A stretch of DNA of 43,532 nt from Acidobacteriota bacterium (GTDB lineage Bacteria; Acidobacteriota; Terriglobia; Terriglobales; Acidobacteriaceae): positions 1 to 43,532 of the forward strand of contig JAKATU010000080.1 of the NCBI GenBank assembly GCA_021818585.1. The letters run 5' to 3'. The notes beneath the pieces are model-generated. The model was given only the letters and a program-made list of their open reading frames with translations. It was not told the DNA's origin and did not search any database. Positions 7,844 to 21,313 of the stretch are shown here, piece by piece. The first letter of the stretch is position 1; each line of letters begins with the position of its first letter. Position numbers and translations under genes: made by a program.

Positions 7844-9652
7844 ATGGCCGAAAGTATGCCCCTCGAACCCACCGAGATGGAACACCTTCAGCACTCTACG
7901 CCGTCTGGCAAAATCATTTTTCGCAATGGAGCCTTCTGCTGCCTCATCTTTCTCGCCTGTTATTGGTTGGCCTGGCCCGTCACCCGGATGGGCTTCAACG
8001 ATGACTGGTCGTTCTTTAGAACAGCACAGATCTTCGCCAAAACAGGGCAAATTGCCTACAACGGATGGGCAGATCCCATGGTTGGATGGCTGATCCCTTG
8101 GGGAGCACTCTTCATCAAGCTCTTCGGCAACTCTTACACCGCGGTTCGCCTGTCCATTCTGCCGATTACTCTGCTTACACTCCTGCTCTTTCACTCCACC
8201 CTCATTCGCTTCCGCATCACCCCTCGCAATGCCATCATCGGTACGCTCACACTCGGGCTTTGCCCATTGCTCCTGCCCTTTGCGGCCAGCTACATGACCG
8301 ATGTGCCGAGCCTGTTTGTCGTGGTGCTGTGCCTTTACCTCTGCCAGCGCGCGGCATCGGCAGAAACATCCCGGCTGGCGATCTTCTGGCTGCTTTTAGC
8401 AGGGCTTTCCAATGTCACAGGCGGCACCACTCGCCAGGCAGCGTGGCTTGGCGCGCTGGTCATGGTGCCCTGCACCGGCTGGCTCCTGCGGAAGAACCGC
8501 TCCGTGCTGTATGCATCGTTGGCCATCTGGCTGGCCAGTATCGCCGCAATCATAGCCTGCATGCAATGGTTTGCCCAGCAACCTTTCGCGCCCCAGGCAT
8601 CCATTCTGCCGAAACTCCCAAGCTCCGTCCTGCTTGGCGTATTTGATGGGATTTTCACCATCGATCTGATGGCGGCTCTGTTGCTCTGTCTCTTGCTGAT
8701 GATCGTGCCCGTGCTGACCATCTGGCTCCCTTACTTCGGCAGAAAATTCGACCACTACATTGTTCTCTTTTGCATGGGCCTGCTCCCCATGGTTGCCCTC
8801 AAGTACATCACCGGTAGTCTTGGCGTCGTCTGGCCCGCTTCCACGCTCAACTGGGAACTTTCCACGCAGCAGCACTCCCTGCTAGGCACACCGCAGATGA
8901 TGCAGCACTCACTATTGCCGGTACCAGCCCGAATCCTGGTTTCGGTCGTACTGCTGGCCGCGCTCTTGGGCTGCATCATCGCGGTTCGCCAAAAAGGATG
9001 GAAGCTGATCCAGGCGGAATCTCCCGAAGAAGTCAGGCAGCTTCTCTGGCTTCTGGCGCCTTTTTCCCTCGCTTATGGCGCCCTGCTCATACTGGCAGTA
9101 CAGCAGGGCCTGGCCCTCGATAAATACGTATTCCTCTGGATGCCATTCGCCATCATTGCATCCATTTGGCTCTATCAGCGCTGTATACGCATCGAGCTTC
9201 CCAGATCTTCCGTGGTGCTGCTGATTGTTTACGCTGCCTTTTCCGTCGCCGCAACACACACGCTCTTTGCCTGGCACCGGGCCCGGTTCGCCGCTATACA
9301 GGAATTGCGCGCCGCCGGAATCCCATCCACAGAGATTCAGGCCGGCTTCGAATTCGATGGATGGTCACAGATCGAACAGTCTGGACACGTCAACAACAGA
9401 CTCGTCAAAAATCCCCCTGGAGCCTACCAGCCGCCGGCGATCAAAACTGACCTTAAAAATCTCTGTTCCTACAACTTCCTTGCCTGGGCACCGTCCCTCC
9501 ATCCCAAATATGCCGTCGACTTCGGCCCCGCAGCCTGTTTTCTACCCTCAAAGTTCTCTCCCGTTCCTTACACCGCGTGGCTACCGCCGTTTCATCGAGA
9601 CGTGTACATTCTCAAAGTTCCGTACAAAATGCCCACGGTGACGACTCCTTGA
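7844..9652 (+). CDS. Polytopic membrane glycosyltransferase, GT-C / family 39-like
   Basis: About 602 residues with some ten or more hydrophobic segments, beginning with a helix at roughly residues 25-45, followed by FNDDWSFF. Acidic residues in this first periplasmic loop are the hallmark of GT-C enzymes (PMT/ArnT type) that use polyprenyl-phosphate sugars. It also has WGALFIKLFGNSYTAVRL, similar to ArnT/PMT-like bacterial proteins. The final 120 residues form a soluble domain. It probably transfers a sugar from a lipid carrier outside the inner membrane. The reading frame is open from ATG 7817, but ATG 7844 (MAESMPLEP) is preferred because 7817 would overlap the start of the divergent dehydrogenase. 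The neighbours suggest a shared surface-glycan role; the acceptor is unknown. Confidence 0.75.
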   Translation: MAESMPLEPTEMEHLQHSTPSGKIIFRNGAFCCLIFLACYWLAWPVTRMGFNDDWSFFRTAQIFAKTGQIAYNGWADPMVGWLIPWGALFIKLFGNSYTAVRLSILPITLLTLLLFHSTLIRFRITPRNAIIGTLTLGLCPLLLPFAASYMTDVPSLFVVVLCLYLCQRAASAETSRLAIFWLLLAGLSNVTGGTTRQAAWLGALVMVPCTGWLLRKNRSVLYASLAIWLASIAAIIACMQWFAQQPFAPQASILPKLPSSVLLGVFDGIFTIDLMAALLLCLLLMIVPVLTIWLPYFGRKFDHYIVLFCMGLLPMVALKYITGSLGVVWPASTLNWELSTQQHSLLGTPQMMQHSLLPVPARILVSVVLLAALLGCIIAVRQKGWKLIQAESPEEVRQLLWLLAPFSLAYGALLILAVQQGLALDKYVFLWMPFAIIASIWLYQRCIRIELPRSSVVLLIVYAAFSVAATHTLFAWHRARFAAIQELRAAGIPSTEIQAGFEFDGWSQIEQSGHVNNRLVKNPPGAYQPPAIKTDLKNLCSYNFLAWAPSLHPKYAVDFGPAACFLPSKFSPVPYTAWLPPFHRDVYILKVPYKMPTVTTP

Positions 9653-9683
9653 CGGAAGCCCCCTGGCCACCGGCAGCAAACAA

Positions 9684-9715
9684 CAAAAGGACCGCCCATC
9701 GAGGCGGTCCTTTTG
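9684..9715. terminator. Bidirectional intrinsic terminator
   Basis: A 13-bp perfect stem (684-696 with 703-715; caaaaggaccgcc and its complement) around a 6-base loop, with A's on the left and T's on the right. It lies between the convergent membrane glycosyltransferase and katG and can serve both strands. Confidence 0.9.
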
Positions 9716-9731
9716 CTTGTCGTATCCAGCT

Positions 9732-11945
<2,214 letters not shown>

Positions 11946-12169
11946 TTAACGGTTTCCGATTGATGAGTAAGATGCCCGCAAAGCTACAACGCGATGCCGG
12001 CGTTAACTTTTCCCTTTGATGAGTTGACGGACCGCAGTCCACCTCTGTTTTGGCCATCCGGTGATGAAGCGTGCGACACACTCACCCTGCCCGGACATGA
12101 TGAAATCGCATCGCTTGATGCCAGACAGCCGCTGCTTTCAACCTCCTGACTCTAGCACCCTCACTACAG

Positions 12170-12213
12170 ATAGTTCCAATATATGTTTTTCATATTTGGT
12201 ATAGTTTTATCCT

Positions 12214-12215
<2 letters not shown>
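12170..12215. promoter_or_regulatory. Probable OxyR binding region, two ATAG-type elements
   Basis: The OxyR element consensus is ATAG-N-T-NNN-A-N-CTAT. ATAGTTCCAATATAT (12170-12184) matches it apart from one base, and ATAGTTTTATCCTAT (12201-12215) apart from one base. Between them is a small palindrome, ATATG-TTTTT-CATAT (12181-12195). The second element overlaps the oxyR start codon at 12214, which would fit autorepression. The distance between elements (31 bases start to start) is longer than the 22 expected for contiguous tetramer contact, so the geometry is uncertain. Confidence 0.5.
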
Positions 12216-14668
<2,453 letters not shown>

Positions 14669-14683
14669 CCGCTGGATCCACTG

Positions 14684-14722
14684 CGCCTGCCAGAGACATG
14701 CATCTCCAGCCTCTGGCAGGCG
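14684..14722 (+). terminator. Strong hairpin after argG, no T-run
   Basis: CGCCTGCCAGAG (684-695) pairs perfectly with CTCTGGCAGGCG (711-722) around a 15-base loop, 15 bases after the argG stop. There is no T-tract, so it may be a weak or factor-assisted terminator or a 3' stabilising structure. Confidence 0.5.
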
Positions 14723-14853
14723 GGCAGGCACGTAATCGAGAGCATTTCAATCAGTAATTTGTTTTCGATCCCAACTCCGGCCTGCTATCCTTGGCTTTCC
14801 GGTGGCGTACATTGCGCCCAACGGCCAAAACCATCTGTGGTTGGGGAGACCAG

Positions 14854-15597
14854 TTGCGCATTTCCCTTTTCATTACCTGTTACAACGATCTTCTCTTTCC
14901 AGAGACGGGCAAGAGCATCGTCCGTTTGCTGGAACGTCTCGGTCACACCGTCGAGTTCCCTTTGGAGCAGACATGCTGCGGCCAGATGCACTACAACACT
15001 GGCTATCAGGATGAAGCCCTGCCGCTCATGGAACGCTTCGTTCAAATTTTCCGTGACTCGGAAGCAGTCTGCATCCCGTCTTCCTCCTGCGTCGCCATGA
15101 TCCGCGATCACTACCCGAAAATGGCTGCCTCCACTGGCGATCAAGTCCTTATCCGCGCTGTGCACGAACTTTTACCCCGAGTCTTTGAGTTCTCCGAGCT
15201 GCTCGTGAACAAACTCGGACTGGAAGACGTAGGCGCCTATTATCCGCACCGCGTTACTTACCACGCCAGTTGCCACTCTCTGCGAGGACTCCACCTCGGC
15301 GACATTCCCCTTCGCCTGCTCCGCAAGGTCCGGGGCCTCGATCTGGTCGAGTTGGCCAACATCGACCGCTGTTGCGGATTCGGCGGAACCTTCGCGGTCA
15401 AGAACAGCGACGTATCCGCGGCCATGCTCGCGGAAAAAATGCGCGACGTGGAAAACACCGGCGCCGAGGTCTGCGCCGCAGTGGACAACTCCTGCCTGAT
15501 GCATATCCAGGGCGGCCTTCATCGCCAGCGCACCGGAATCCGTACCGTTCACCTTGCCGAAATCCTCGCATCGACGGAAGAGGCGGTGTCGGCATGA
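14854..15597 (+). CDS. lutA: L-lactate utilisation protein LutA (YkgE), CCG-domain Fe-S subunit
   Basis: A 247-residue subunit of the LutABC complex, which oxidises L-lactate to pyruvate. It carries two cysteine-rich CCG domains: EQTCCGQMHYNTGY with a later SSSC, and HASCHSLR with DRCCGFGGTFAVK. These Cys clusters bind an iron-sulfur centre. The start is taken as TTG 14854, with GGGGAG five bases upstream and giving MRISLFITCYND, the normal LutA N-terminus. The in-frame ATG at 14791 would add 21 unlikely residues. Its stop overlaps the lutB start (ATGA). It sits upstream of the rhamnose genes, whose final product can be L-lactate. Confidence 0.92.
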   Translation: MRISLFITCYNDLLFPETGKSIVRLLERLGHTVEFPLEQTCCGQMHYNTGYQDEALPLMERFVQIFRDSEAVCIPSSSCVAMIRDHYPKMAASTGDQVLIRAVHELLPRVFEFSELLVNKLGLEDVGAYYPHRVTYHASCHSLRGLHLGDIPLRLLRKVRGLDLVELANIDRCCGFGGTFAVKNSDVSAAMLAEKMRDVENTGAEVCAAVDNSCLMHIQGGLHRQRTGIRTVHLAEILASTEEAVSA

Positions 15598-17024
15598 CGA
15601 TCCGCGTTGGCGAATCCGCATCCGCGCCATCCTTTCAAAAGGCCGCGCTCCCGCTGCTGGACGATTCCCAGCTTCGCAAGAATGTCCGGCACGCCACTGA
15701 GGTCATCCAGCGCAAGCGCGCCATCGTCTCAGAGGAAATACCCGACTGGCAGGCCCTCCGCAGCGCTGCCAGCCAAATCAAGCAGCGCACTCTGCTGCGC
15801 CTGGATGAATACCTTCTGCAGTTTGAAGCCGCTTGCACCGCGGCCGGCGGCCACGTTCATTGGGCCAGCGACGCGGAAGAGGCCAACCGCATCATTACCA
15901 ATCTCGTCCGCCGGCAGAACGCCAACGAAGTCCTCAAAATCAAGACAATGACTTCGGACGAAACCGGCCTCAACCACGCTCTTGAACAGGCCGGCATCCG
16001 CCCTTACGAAACCGACCTCGCGGAGTTGATCGTACAACTCGGCAAAGATCGCCCCTCGCACATCGTCGTACCTGCCCTGCACAAAAATCGCAGCCAGGTA
16101 CGCGAGATTTTTCGCGAGCAGATGAACCTCCCAGACCTCGGAGACAGTCCGCAGGACCTCACCGATGCCGCGCGACGCTATCTTCGCGAGCGGTTCCTGC
16201 GAGTCAAGACGGCCATCGGCGGGGCCAACTTCCTCATCGCGGAAACAGGCGGCGTCTGCATCGTCGAATCGGAAGGCAACGGGCGCATGTGTCTCACCAT
16301 GCCGGACACGCTGATCCTCCTGGCCGGCATTGAAAAGGTGATTCCCACCTTTCAGGATCTCGAGGTATTTCTCCAGCTTCTCCCTCGCTCGGCCACCGGC
16401 GAGCGCATGAATCCATACAACTCCATCTGGACGGGCGTACACCCCGGCGACGGCCCGCAGAACTTTCACATCGTCTTACTCGACAATGGCCGCAGCCCCA
16501 TCCTCGCCGACGACGAAGCCCGCCAGACACTCCAGTGCATTCGCTGCGGAGCATGTTTAAACACCTGCCCCGTTTACCGACAGACTGGCGGCCACGCCTA
16601 TGGGTCTACCTATGCAGGTCCTATTGGCGCCATCCTTACGCCTCAGCTCCAAAACCTTCAGCATTCGCAATCCCTCCCCTACGCGTCATCGCTCTGCGGA
16701 GCCTGCTATGAGGTTTGCCCCGTGAAAATCAACATTCCCGAGGTGCTCATTCACCTGCGCGGCCGCGTCACCCGCGAACAGCAAAGCAGCCTCAAGCCGG
16801 AAGCTGTGGGCATGAAAGTGGTCGCATCCGTCTTCCGTAACCGCCGCCGTCTGGAAACAGCCCACCGCCTCGCACAAATCGGGCAACGGCCCTTCGTATC
16901 CAGAGGCTGGATCAGCAAGCTGCCCGGCGAGCTTTCCGCCTGGACCAGCGTCCGCGACATACGCGCCATTCCCGGACAGTCGTTCCGCCAGTGGTGGAAG
17001 GAAACACATCGCGATGCCAGATAA
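15594..17024 (+). CDS. lutB: L-lactate utilisation protein LutB (YkgF), LUD and 4Fe-4S ferredoxin subunit
   Basis: A 476-residue subunit of L-lactate oxidase complex LutABC. The N-terminal two thirds form a LUD domain (KIKTMTSDETGLNHALEQAG, then GGANFLIAETGGVCIVESEG). The C-terminal part has two 4Fe-4S binding motifs, CIRCGACLNTCP and CGACYEVCP, followed by a basic helical tail. ATG 15594 overlaps the lutA stop by four bases. Overlap with lutC at the 3' end confirms a tightly coupled three-gene operon. The family is cytoplasmic; electrons probably go to the membrane quinone pool. Confidence 0.94.
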   Translation: MTIRVGESASAPSFQKAALPLLDDSQLRKNVRHATEVIQRKRAIVSEEIPDWQALRSAASQIKQRTLLRLDEYLLQFEAACTAAGGHVHWASDAEEANRIITNLVRRQNANEVLKIKTMTSDETGLNHALEQAGIRPYETDLAELIVQLGKDRPSHIVVPALHKNRSQVREIFREQMNLPDLGDSPQDLTDAARRYLRERFLRVKTAIGGANFLIAETGGVCIVESEGNGRMCLTMPDTLILLAGIEKVIPTFQDLEVFLQLLPRSATGERMNPYNSIWTGVHPGDGPQNFHIVLLDNGRSPILADDEARQTLQCIRCGACLNTCPVYRQTGGHAYGSTYAGPIGAILTPQLQNLQHSQSLPYASSLCGACYEVCPVKINIPEVLIHLRGRVTREQQSSLKPEAVGMKVVASVFRNRRRLETAHRLAQIGQRPFVSRGWISKLPGELSAWTSVRDIRAIPGQSFRQWWKETHRDAR

Positions 17025-17667
17025 CTCCCGCGACGCGATCCTCACCAGCATCCGCAGCGCAATAAAAGGCTCTCAACACAGTTACGATTCGCAACACCCT
17101 CCAATCGATCGTTCCTACCAGCGCGCCGGCTCCCTCGACAGGCAAAAATGCCTCGATCTCTTTGCCGAGAGACTACGCGAGTACGATGCGGACGTCGTCT
17201 TTACCGATAGCGCCAACATCCAAAACGCATTAAGCAAAATCGTAGGAGTAGATCCCTCACCCGCCATCGTTCCGTGGGTCGTTGCTGAAGGTCTTCCTTC
17301 CAGTTGGCTACCGTCATCCGATTCGCTGCTGTGGGAATCAAAGGCCACGGTGGACGACCTGAACCAGTGTTCCGGCGTCGTGACCACTTGCACTGCAGGC
17401 ATCGCCCTCACCGGAACCATCGTCATGCAGCATGGTCCCGGCGAAGGCAAACGCCAGACTTCCCTGCTGCCCGACCGCCATCTCTGCATCGTTCAATCGT
17501 CTCAGGTCGTGGAAACGGTCCCCCAAGCATTCAGTATTCTGGCGCCTGCCGCAACGCGACCCCTTACCTTCATATCCGGGCCATCGGCCACCGCGGACAT
17601 TGAAATGACTCGAATCCGCGGCGTTCACGGCCCAAGATACCTGCACGTGATCATCGTCACCACCTAA
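17014..17667 (+). CDS. lutC: L-lactate utilisation protein LutC (YkgG), LUD domain
   Basis: A 217-residue protein with the LUD fold, third subunit of LutABC. The N-terminus is helical, followed by a variable region and a core with SSGVVTTCTAGIALTGTIV-like family features (here CSGVVTTCTAGIALTGTIVM), then RHLCIVQSSQVVETVPQA and FISGPSATADIEMTRIRGVHGP, which is the strongly conserved C-terminal LutC segment. ATG 17014 lies inside the end of lutB (11-base overlap), as expected for coupled subunits. No T-rich terminator follows; the next gene, rhaI, has its own promoter at 17744. Confidence 0.93.
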   Translation: MPDNSRDAILTSIRSAIKGSQHSYDSQHPPIDRSYQRAGSLDRQKCLDLFAERLREYDADVVFTDSANIQNALSKIVGVDPSPAIVPWVVAEGLPSSWLPSSDSLLWESKATVDDLNQCSGVVTTCTAGIALTGTIVMQHGPGEGKRQTSLLPDRHLCIVQSSQVVETVPQAFSILAPAATRPLTFISGPSATADIEMTRIRGVHGPRYLHVIIVTT

Positions 17668-17743
17668 CCCCGCCTGACCCCACCCGGTTGCGCGATCCAT
17701 CTGGCGTTAGCGCGTTCGAAATCACCCCGCAAGAATTCTTTCT

Positions 17744-17772
17744 TTGACGCGGGTCTTTTTCAGACGTATGAT
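17744..17772 (+). promoter_or_regulatory. Sigma70-type promoter of the rhaI operon
   Basis: TTGACG (17744-17749), a 17-base spacer and TATGAT (17767-17772), each one mismatch from consensus. Transcription would start near 17779, giving a leader of about 50 bases before the GTG at 17828. The 12-bp palindrome seen in the pectin promoters is absent here. Confidence 0.75.
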
Positions 17773-17827
17773 TGCTTTTTCGAGATTTCAATAGAGGGTT
17801 TGTTCCCAAAATAGAGGTAGAAATTAA

Positions 17828-19006
17828 GTGAGTCAGAAAGAAGAGCTAGTTGCCCAAGCCCTCGATTCTTTTGCCATTGAACTTCCATCATGGGGGTTCG
17901 CCAACACCGGAACTCGTTTCGGCAAATATGTTCAGCCGGAGGCTGCCACTTCTATAGAAGACAAATTTGCTGACGCTGCTCAAGTTCATACCCTTACCGG
18001 TGTCAGCCCCACCATGGCCATCCATGTCCTTTGGGATCTTCCCGCTGGCCTCGCCGATGTTCCAGTCATTCAGAAACTGGAGAAGAAATACGGGATTCGT
18101 ACCGGCTCCATCAATCCCAATTTTTTTGAGCGTCAGGAATACAAGTTCGGCTCACTCTGCAACCCCGACGCCGGAGTTCGTAAGACAGCCCTCCAGCATC
18201 TGCTCGACTCCATTGAAATCGCCAAGTCTTTAAATTCCCGTGACATTTCCCTCTGGCTTTCCGATGGATCGAACTATCCGGGCACGCAAAGTATTCGCAA
18301 ACGCATTGACTGGCTAATGGATAGTCTCGTCGCGGCGCACACCCATCTCGGCAGCTCGCAGCGCATGCTCGTGGAATACAAACCCTTTGAGCCTGCCTTC
18401 TATCACACGGACATCGCCGACTGGGGCATGGCTCTGCTGCTAGCCCGCCACGCCGGTCCGCAAGCCCATGTCCTTGTGGATACAGGTCATCACTACCAGT
18501 CCCAGAACATCGAGCAGATTGTGGTATGGCTTCTGCGTGAAAAAATCCTCGGCGGTTTCCACTTCAATGACCGTCGCTATGCCGATGACGACCTCACCAT
18601 CGGTTCTATGGATCCATACCAGGTCTTCCGCATCTTCCACGAGCTTCACTGCGATCCTGAGGGCCTCAAGCAGACCGCGTTCATGATCGACCAAAGCCAC
18701 AATCTCAAGGGCAAACTGGAAGCCATGGTGCAGACCGTCTCCACAGCTCAGGAACTCTATGCCAAGGCGGCCATCGTCGACCGGGATCGCCTCGCTGAGC
18801 TCCAGGATGCCGCCTTGATCGTGGAGGCCGAGGAATGTCTCCGCGAAGCCTTCTGGTACGACGTGCGCCCGGCCATCAACGCCTGGCGGCGCAGCAAAGG
18901 CCTCCCGGAAGACCCCCTCGCGGCGCTGAGGTCGAGCGGTTACATCGAACGAATTCGCGCCGAGCGTAAAGCCCAAAACACTAATTCTACAGTCAGTTAC
19001 GCATAG
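17828..19006 (+). CDS. rhaI: L-rhamnose isomerase, RhaI type
   Basis: Converts L-rhamnose to L-rhamnulose in the cytoplasm, the first step of the phosphorylated rhamnose pathway. The 392-residue sequence is of the RhaI type (Pseudomonas stutzeri-like), not the E. coli RhaA type. Metal-binding candidates lie in VEYKPFEP (Glu), LVDTGHHYQ (Asp/His) and GGFHFNDRRYADDDL (Asp) in a TIM-barrel context. The start is GTG 17828, preceded by an AGAGGTAG stretch; no nearer ATG gives a sensible N-terminus. It is first gene of rhaI, rhaD fusion, rhaB, with a near-consensus promoter upstream. Confidence 0.94.
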   Translation: MSQKEELVAQALDSFAIELPSWGFANTGTRFGKYVQPEAATSIEDKFADAAQVHTLTGVSPTMAIHVLWDLPAGLADVPVIQKLEKKYGIRTGSINPNFFERQEYKFGSLCNPDAGVRKTALQHLLDSIEIAKSLNSRDISLWLSDGSNYPGTQSIRKRIDWLMDSLVAAHTHLGSSQRMLVEYKPFEPAFYHTDIADWGMALLLARHAGPQAHVLVDTGHHYQSQNIEQIVVWLLREKILGGFHFNDRRYADDDLTIGSMDPYQVFRIFHELHCDPEGLKQTAFMIDQSHNLKGKLEAMVQTVSTAQELYAKAAIVDRDRLAELQDAALIVEAEECLREAFWYDVRPAINAWRRSKGLPEDPLAALRSSGYIERIRAERKAQNTNSTVSYA

Positions 19007-19090
19007 CGGATGAAAAGCCTCAAAAACCTTCGTAATTTTCTATAGAAACAGTTGCCCTATTGGGTTTCAGTGTGCAATCATGGTGGGCGG

Positions 19091-21313
19091 ATGACATCAA
19101 CTACCATGAACATACCTTCGACTCTTCACTTCCTCAAAGACCTATGGGACGAATCCGTAGCTGCAGGCCTCGACGAACCCGAACTGCTGCGTTACCGCTC
19201 CAATCTACTCGGTGCAGACCTTCGCAACACCAACTTCGGCGGTGGCAACACCAGCTCCAAGATTCAGCAGAACGACCCGCTCACTGGCCAGCCCACCGAG
19301 GTGCTCTGGGTCAAGGGCAGCGGCGGCGACCTCGGCAGCATCAAGCGCCAGGGCTTTGCCACCCTCTACCTTGACCGCGTCCGCGCCCTCGAATCGCAGT
19401 ACAAAGGCGTAGCGGAAGAAGACGCCATCGTCGACCTTTACCCGCTTTGCACCTTCGGCAAAAATCCGGTTGCCGCATCCATCGATACGCCCCTGCACGG
19501 CTTCCTGCCCTTCCCGCATGTGGATCACCTGCATCCGGACTGGGGCATTGCCCTCGCCGCCGCTGGCAATGGCAAGGCGAAGATGGAAGAGTTCAACAAG
19601 GAATTCAAACATCATCTTGTCTGGGTGCCTTGGCAGCGTCCCGGCTTTGAGCTGGCCATGATGCTGCGCCGCGCCGTCGAGGAAAATCCCGGCTGCGATG
19701 GTGTCGTCCTCGGCGGCCACGGTCTCTTTACCTGGGGCCAGACGCAGCGTGAGTGCTACCTCAACACCATCACCATCATCGATCAGCTCGGTCAGTTCGT
19801 GCAGGCGAATGCAAAACGCCAGTCATCTCCCGCTTTCGGCGGATCCGTTGTCAAGGTACGCGAGGACCGCAAAGAGATCGCTCTCGAAATCATGCCCCAT
19901 GTGCGCGGTCTCGTCTCGCAAAAGAAACGCCTCATCGGCACCTACAGCGATCTTCCCGAGGTGCTGGACTTTGTCAATTCAAAGGACGCAGCGGCGCTCG
20001 CCCACCTCGGCACCAGTTGCCCAGACCACTTCATTCGCACCAAGATCCGTCCGCTCTTCGTCCCGGTCGATCACACTGCGGATCTCCCAGCCGTCAAGGC
20101 AGCCCTCGCCGCAGCGCTCCAGACTTACCGCAAAGAGTACGAAGAATACTACAAGGCGCACGCGCTTCCCGATTCTCCGGCCATGCGCGACCCCAATCCA
20201 ACCGTAGTGCTCATTCCCGGCATCGGCATGTTTTCCTTCGGCAAAAACAAGCCGGAGTCCCGCATCACCGGCGAGTTCTACACCAACGCCATCCACGTGA
20301 TGGAAGGCGCAACATCGCTCTCCGACAAGAACACACCCACGGAAATCCCCCAGGCTGGCCCCGCAGCTCCACCCGAGGCATTCAAGATGCACTCCAATTA
20401 TGTTGCGCTGCCGGTCTCAGAGGCCTTCCGTATCGAATACTGGGCGCTGGAAGAGGCCAAAATTCGCCGCCAGCCACCCGAGAAGGAGCTGAGCCGCTAC
20501 GTTGCCATCATCGTAGGTGGAGCAAGCGGCATCGGCCGCTGCGCTGCCCTACTGGCTGCAGAACGCGGAGCTCACGTCATCGTTGCCGATCGCGATATCG
20601 CCGGCGCGGAAGCCACTGCAAAAGAAGTTCAGGCCATCGCGGGCCGGGAAGCAGCCGTCATCGCATCCATTGATATACGCAACCGCGATGCCATCCGTTC
20701 GGCGCTGAAGGCATCCATCGCTGCCTTCGGCGGCGTCGATATCCTCATCAACACCGCGGCCATCTTCCCTTCATCGCCGGATGGCATCATCAGCGACGCC
20801 ATGTGGGGCACAACGCTGGAGCTTAACGTAACTTCGAACTTCCTGCTCGCCGAAGAAGCAGCAAAGCTTTTTGCCGAGCAAAAACTAGAAAGCTCCATCG
20901 TGCTCACCAGCTCCGCCAATGCCGTCGTTCCCAAGCGCGGCAGCGAAGCGTATGACGTCAGCAAGGCCGCGCTCAGCCATCTCGTGCGCGAACTGGCCGT
21001 GTCGCTCGCTCCAGGCGTGCGCGTCAACGGCATCAACCCGGCCACAGTCGTCAAGGGTTCCACCATGTTCCCGCGCGACCGCGTCATCGCATCACTCACC
21101 AAGTACAAGATCGCATTTGACGCCTCCAGCACAGACGAAGAGCTTCGCACGCTGCTCTCCGAGTTCTATGCGCGTCGCACTCTCACCCACCAGCCCATTG
21201 GTCCCGACGACTGCGCCGAGGCCATCCTCTTCCTCGCAAGCCCCAAGACCCGCTGCACCAGCGGCCACCTCATCCCCGTGGATGGTGGACTGCCGGAGGC
21301 CTTCCTTCGGTGA
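19091..21313 (+). CDS. rhaD: Bifunctional rhamnulose-1-phosphate aldolase / short-chain dehydrogenase
   Basis: A 740-residue fusion. Residues 1 to about 430 are a class II aldolase of the RhaD/RhaE type. Metal-binding His residues are visible in FPHVDHLHPDW (about 142-148) and GGHGLFTWG (about 210), and GGGNTSSKI lies near the N-terminus. It splits L-rhamnulose-1-phosphate into dihydroxyacetone phosphate and L-lactaldehyde. Residues from about 470 are a classical SDR with VGGASGIGR for NAD(P) binding and YDVSK (Tyr about 620) for catalysis. In related fusions (called RhaEW) this half has been assigned L-lactaldehyde oxidation to L-lactate. The start ATG 19091 is preceded by GGGCGG; ATG 19106 is an alternative. 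It overlaps rhaB by four bases. Confidence 0.93.
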   Translation: MTSTTMNIPSTLHFLKDLWDESVAAGLDEPELLRYRSNLLGADLRNTNFGGGNTSSKIQQNDPLTGQPTEVLWVKGSGGDLGSIKRQGFATLYLDRVRALESQYKGVAEEDAIVDLYPLCTFGKNPVAASIDTPLHGFLPFPHVDHLHPDWGIALAAAGNGKAKMEEFNKEFKHHLVWVPWQRPGFELAMMLRRAVEENPGCDGVVLGGHGLFTWGQTQRECYLNTITIIDQLGQFVQANAKRQSSPAFGGSVVKVREDRKEIALEIMPHVRGLVSQKKRLIGTYSDLPEVLDFVNSKDAAALAHLGTSCPDHFIRTKIRPLFVPVDHTADLPAVKAALAAALQTYRKEYEEYYKAHALPDSPAMRDPNPTVVLIPGIGMFSFGKNKPESRITGEFYTNAIHVMEGATSLSDKNTPTEIPQAGPAAPPEAFKMHSNYVALPVSEAFRIEYWALEEAKIRRQPPEKELSRYVAIIVGGASGIGRCAALLAAERGAHVIVADRDIAGAEATAKEVQAIAGREAAVIASIDIRNRDAIRSALKASIAAFGGVDILINTAAIFPSSPDGIISDAMWGTTLELNVTSNFLLAEEAAKLFAEQKLESSIVLTSSANAVVPKRGSEAYDVSKAALSHLVRELAVSLAPGVRVNGINPATVVKGSTMFPRDRVIASLTKYKIAFDASSTDEELRTLLSEFYARRTLTHQPIGPDDCAEAILFLASPKTRCTSGHLIPVDGGLPEAFLR

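Noticed and set aside
15270..15593. Upstream extension of the lutB frame
   Set aside because: It is Arg/Pro-rich, lies wholly inside lutA, and ATG 15594 overlaps the lutA stop as expected for the operon.
17780..17810. TTTCAATAGAGG resembling the TGTCAATAGACA palindrome upstream of rhaI
   Set aside because: It matches only the middle part, lacks dyad symmetry, and so is not called a third operator.
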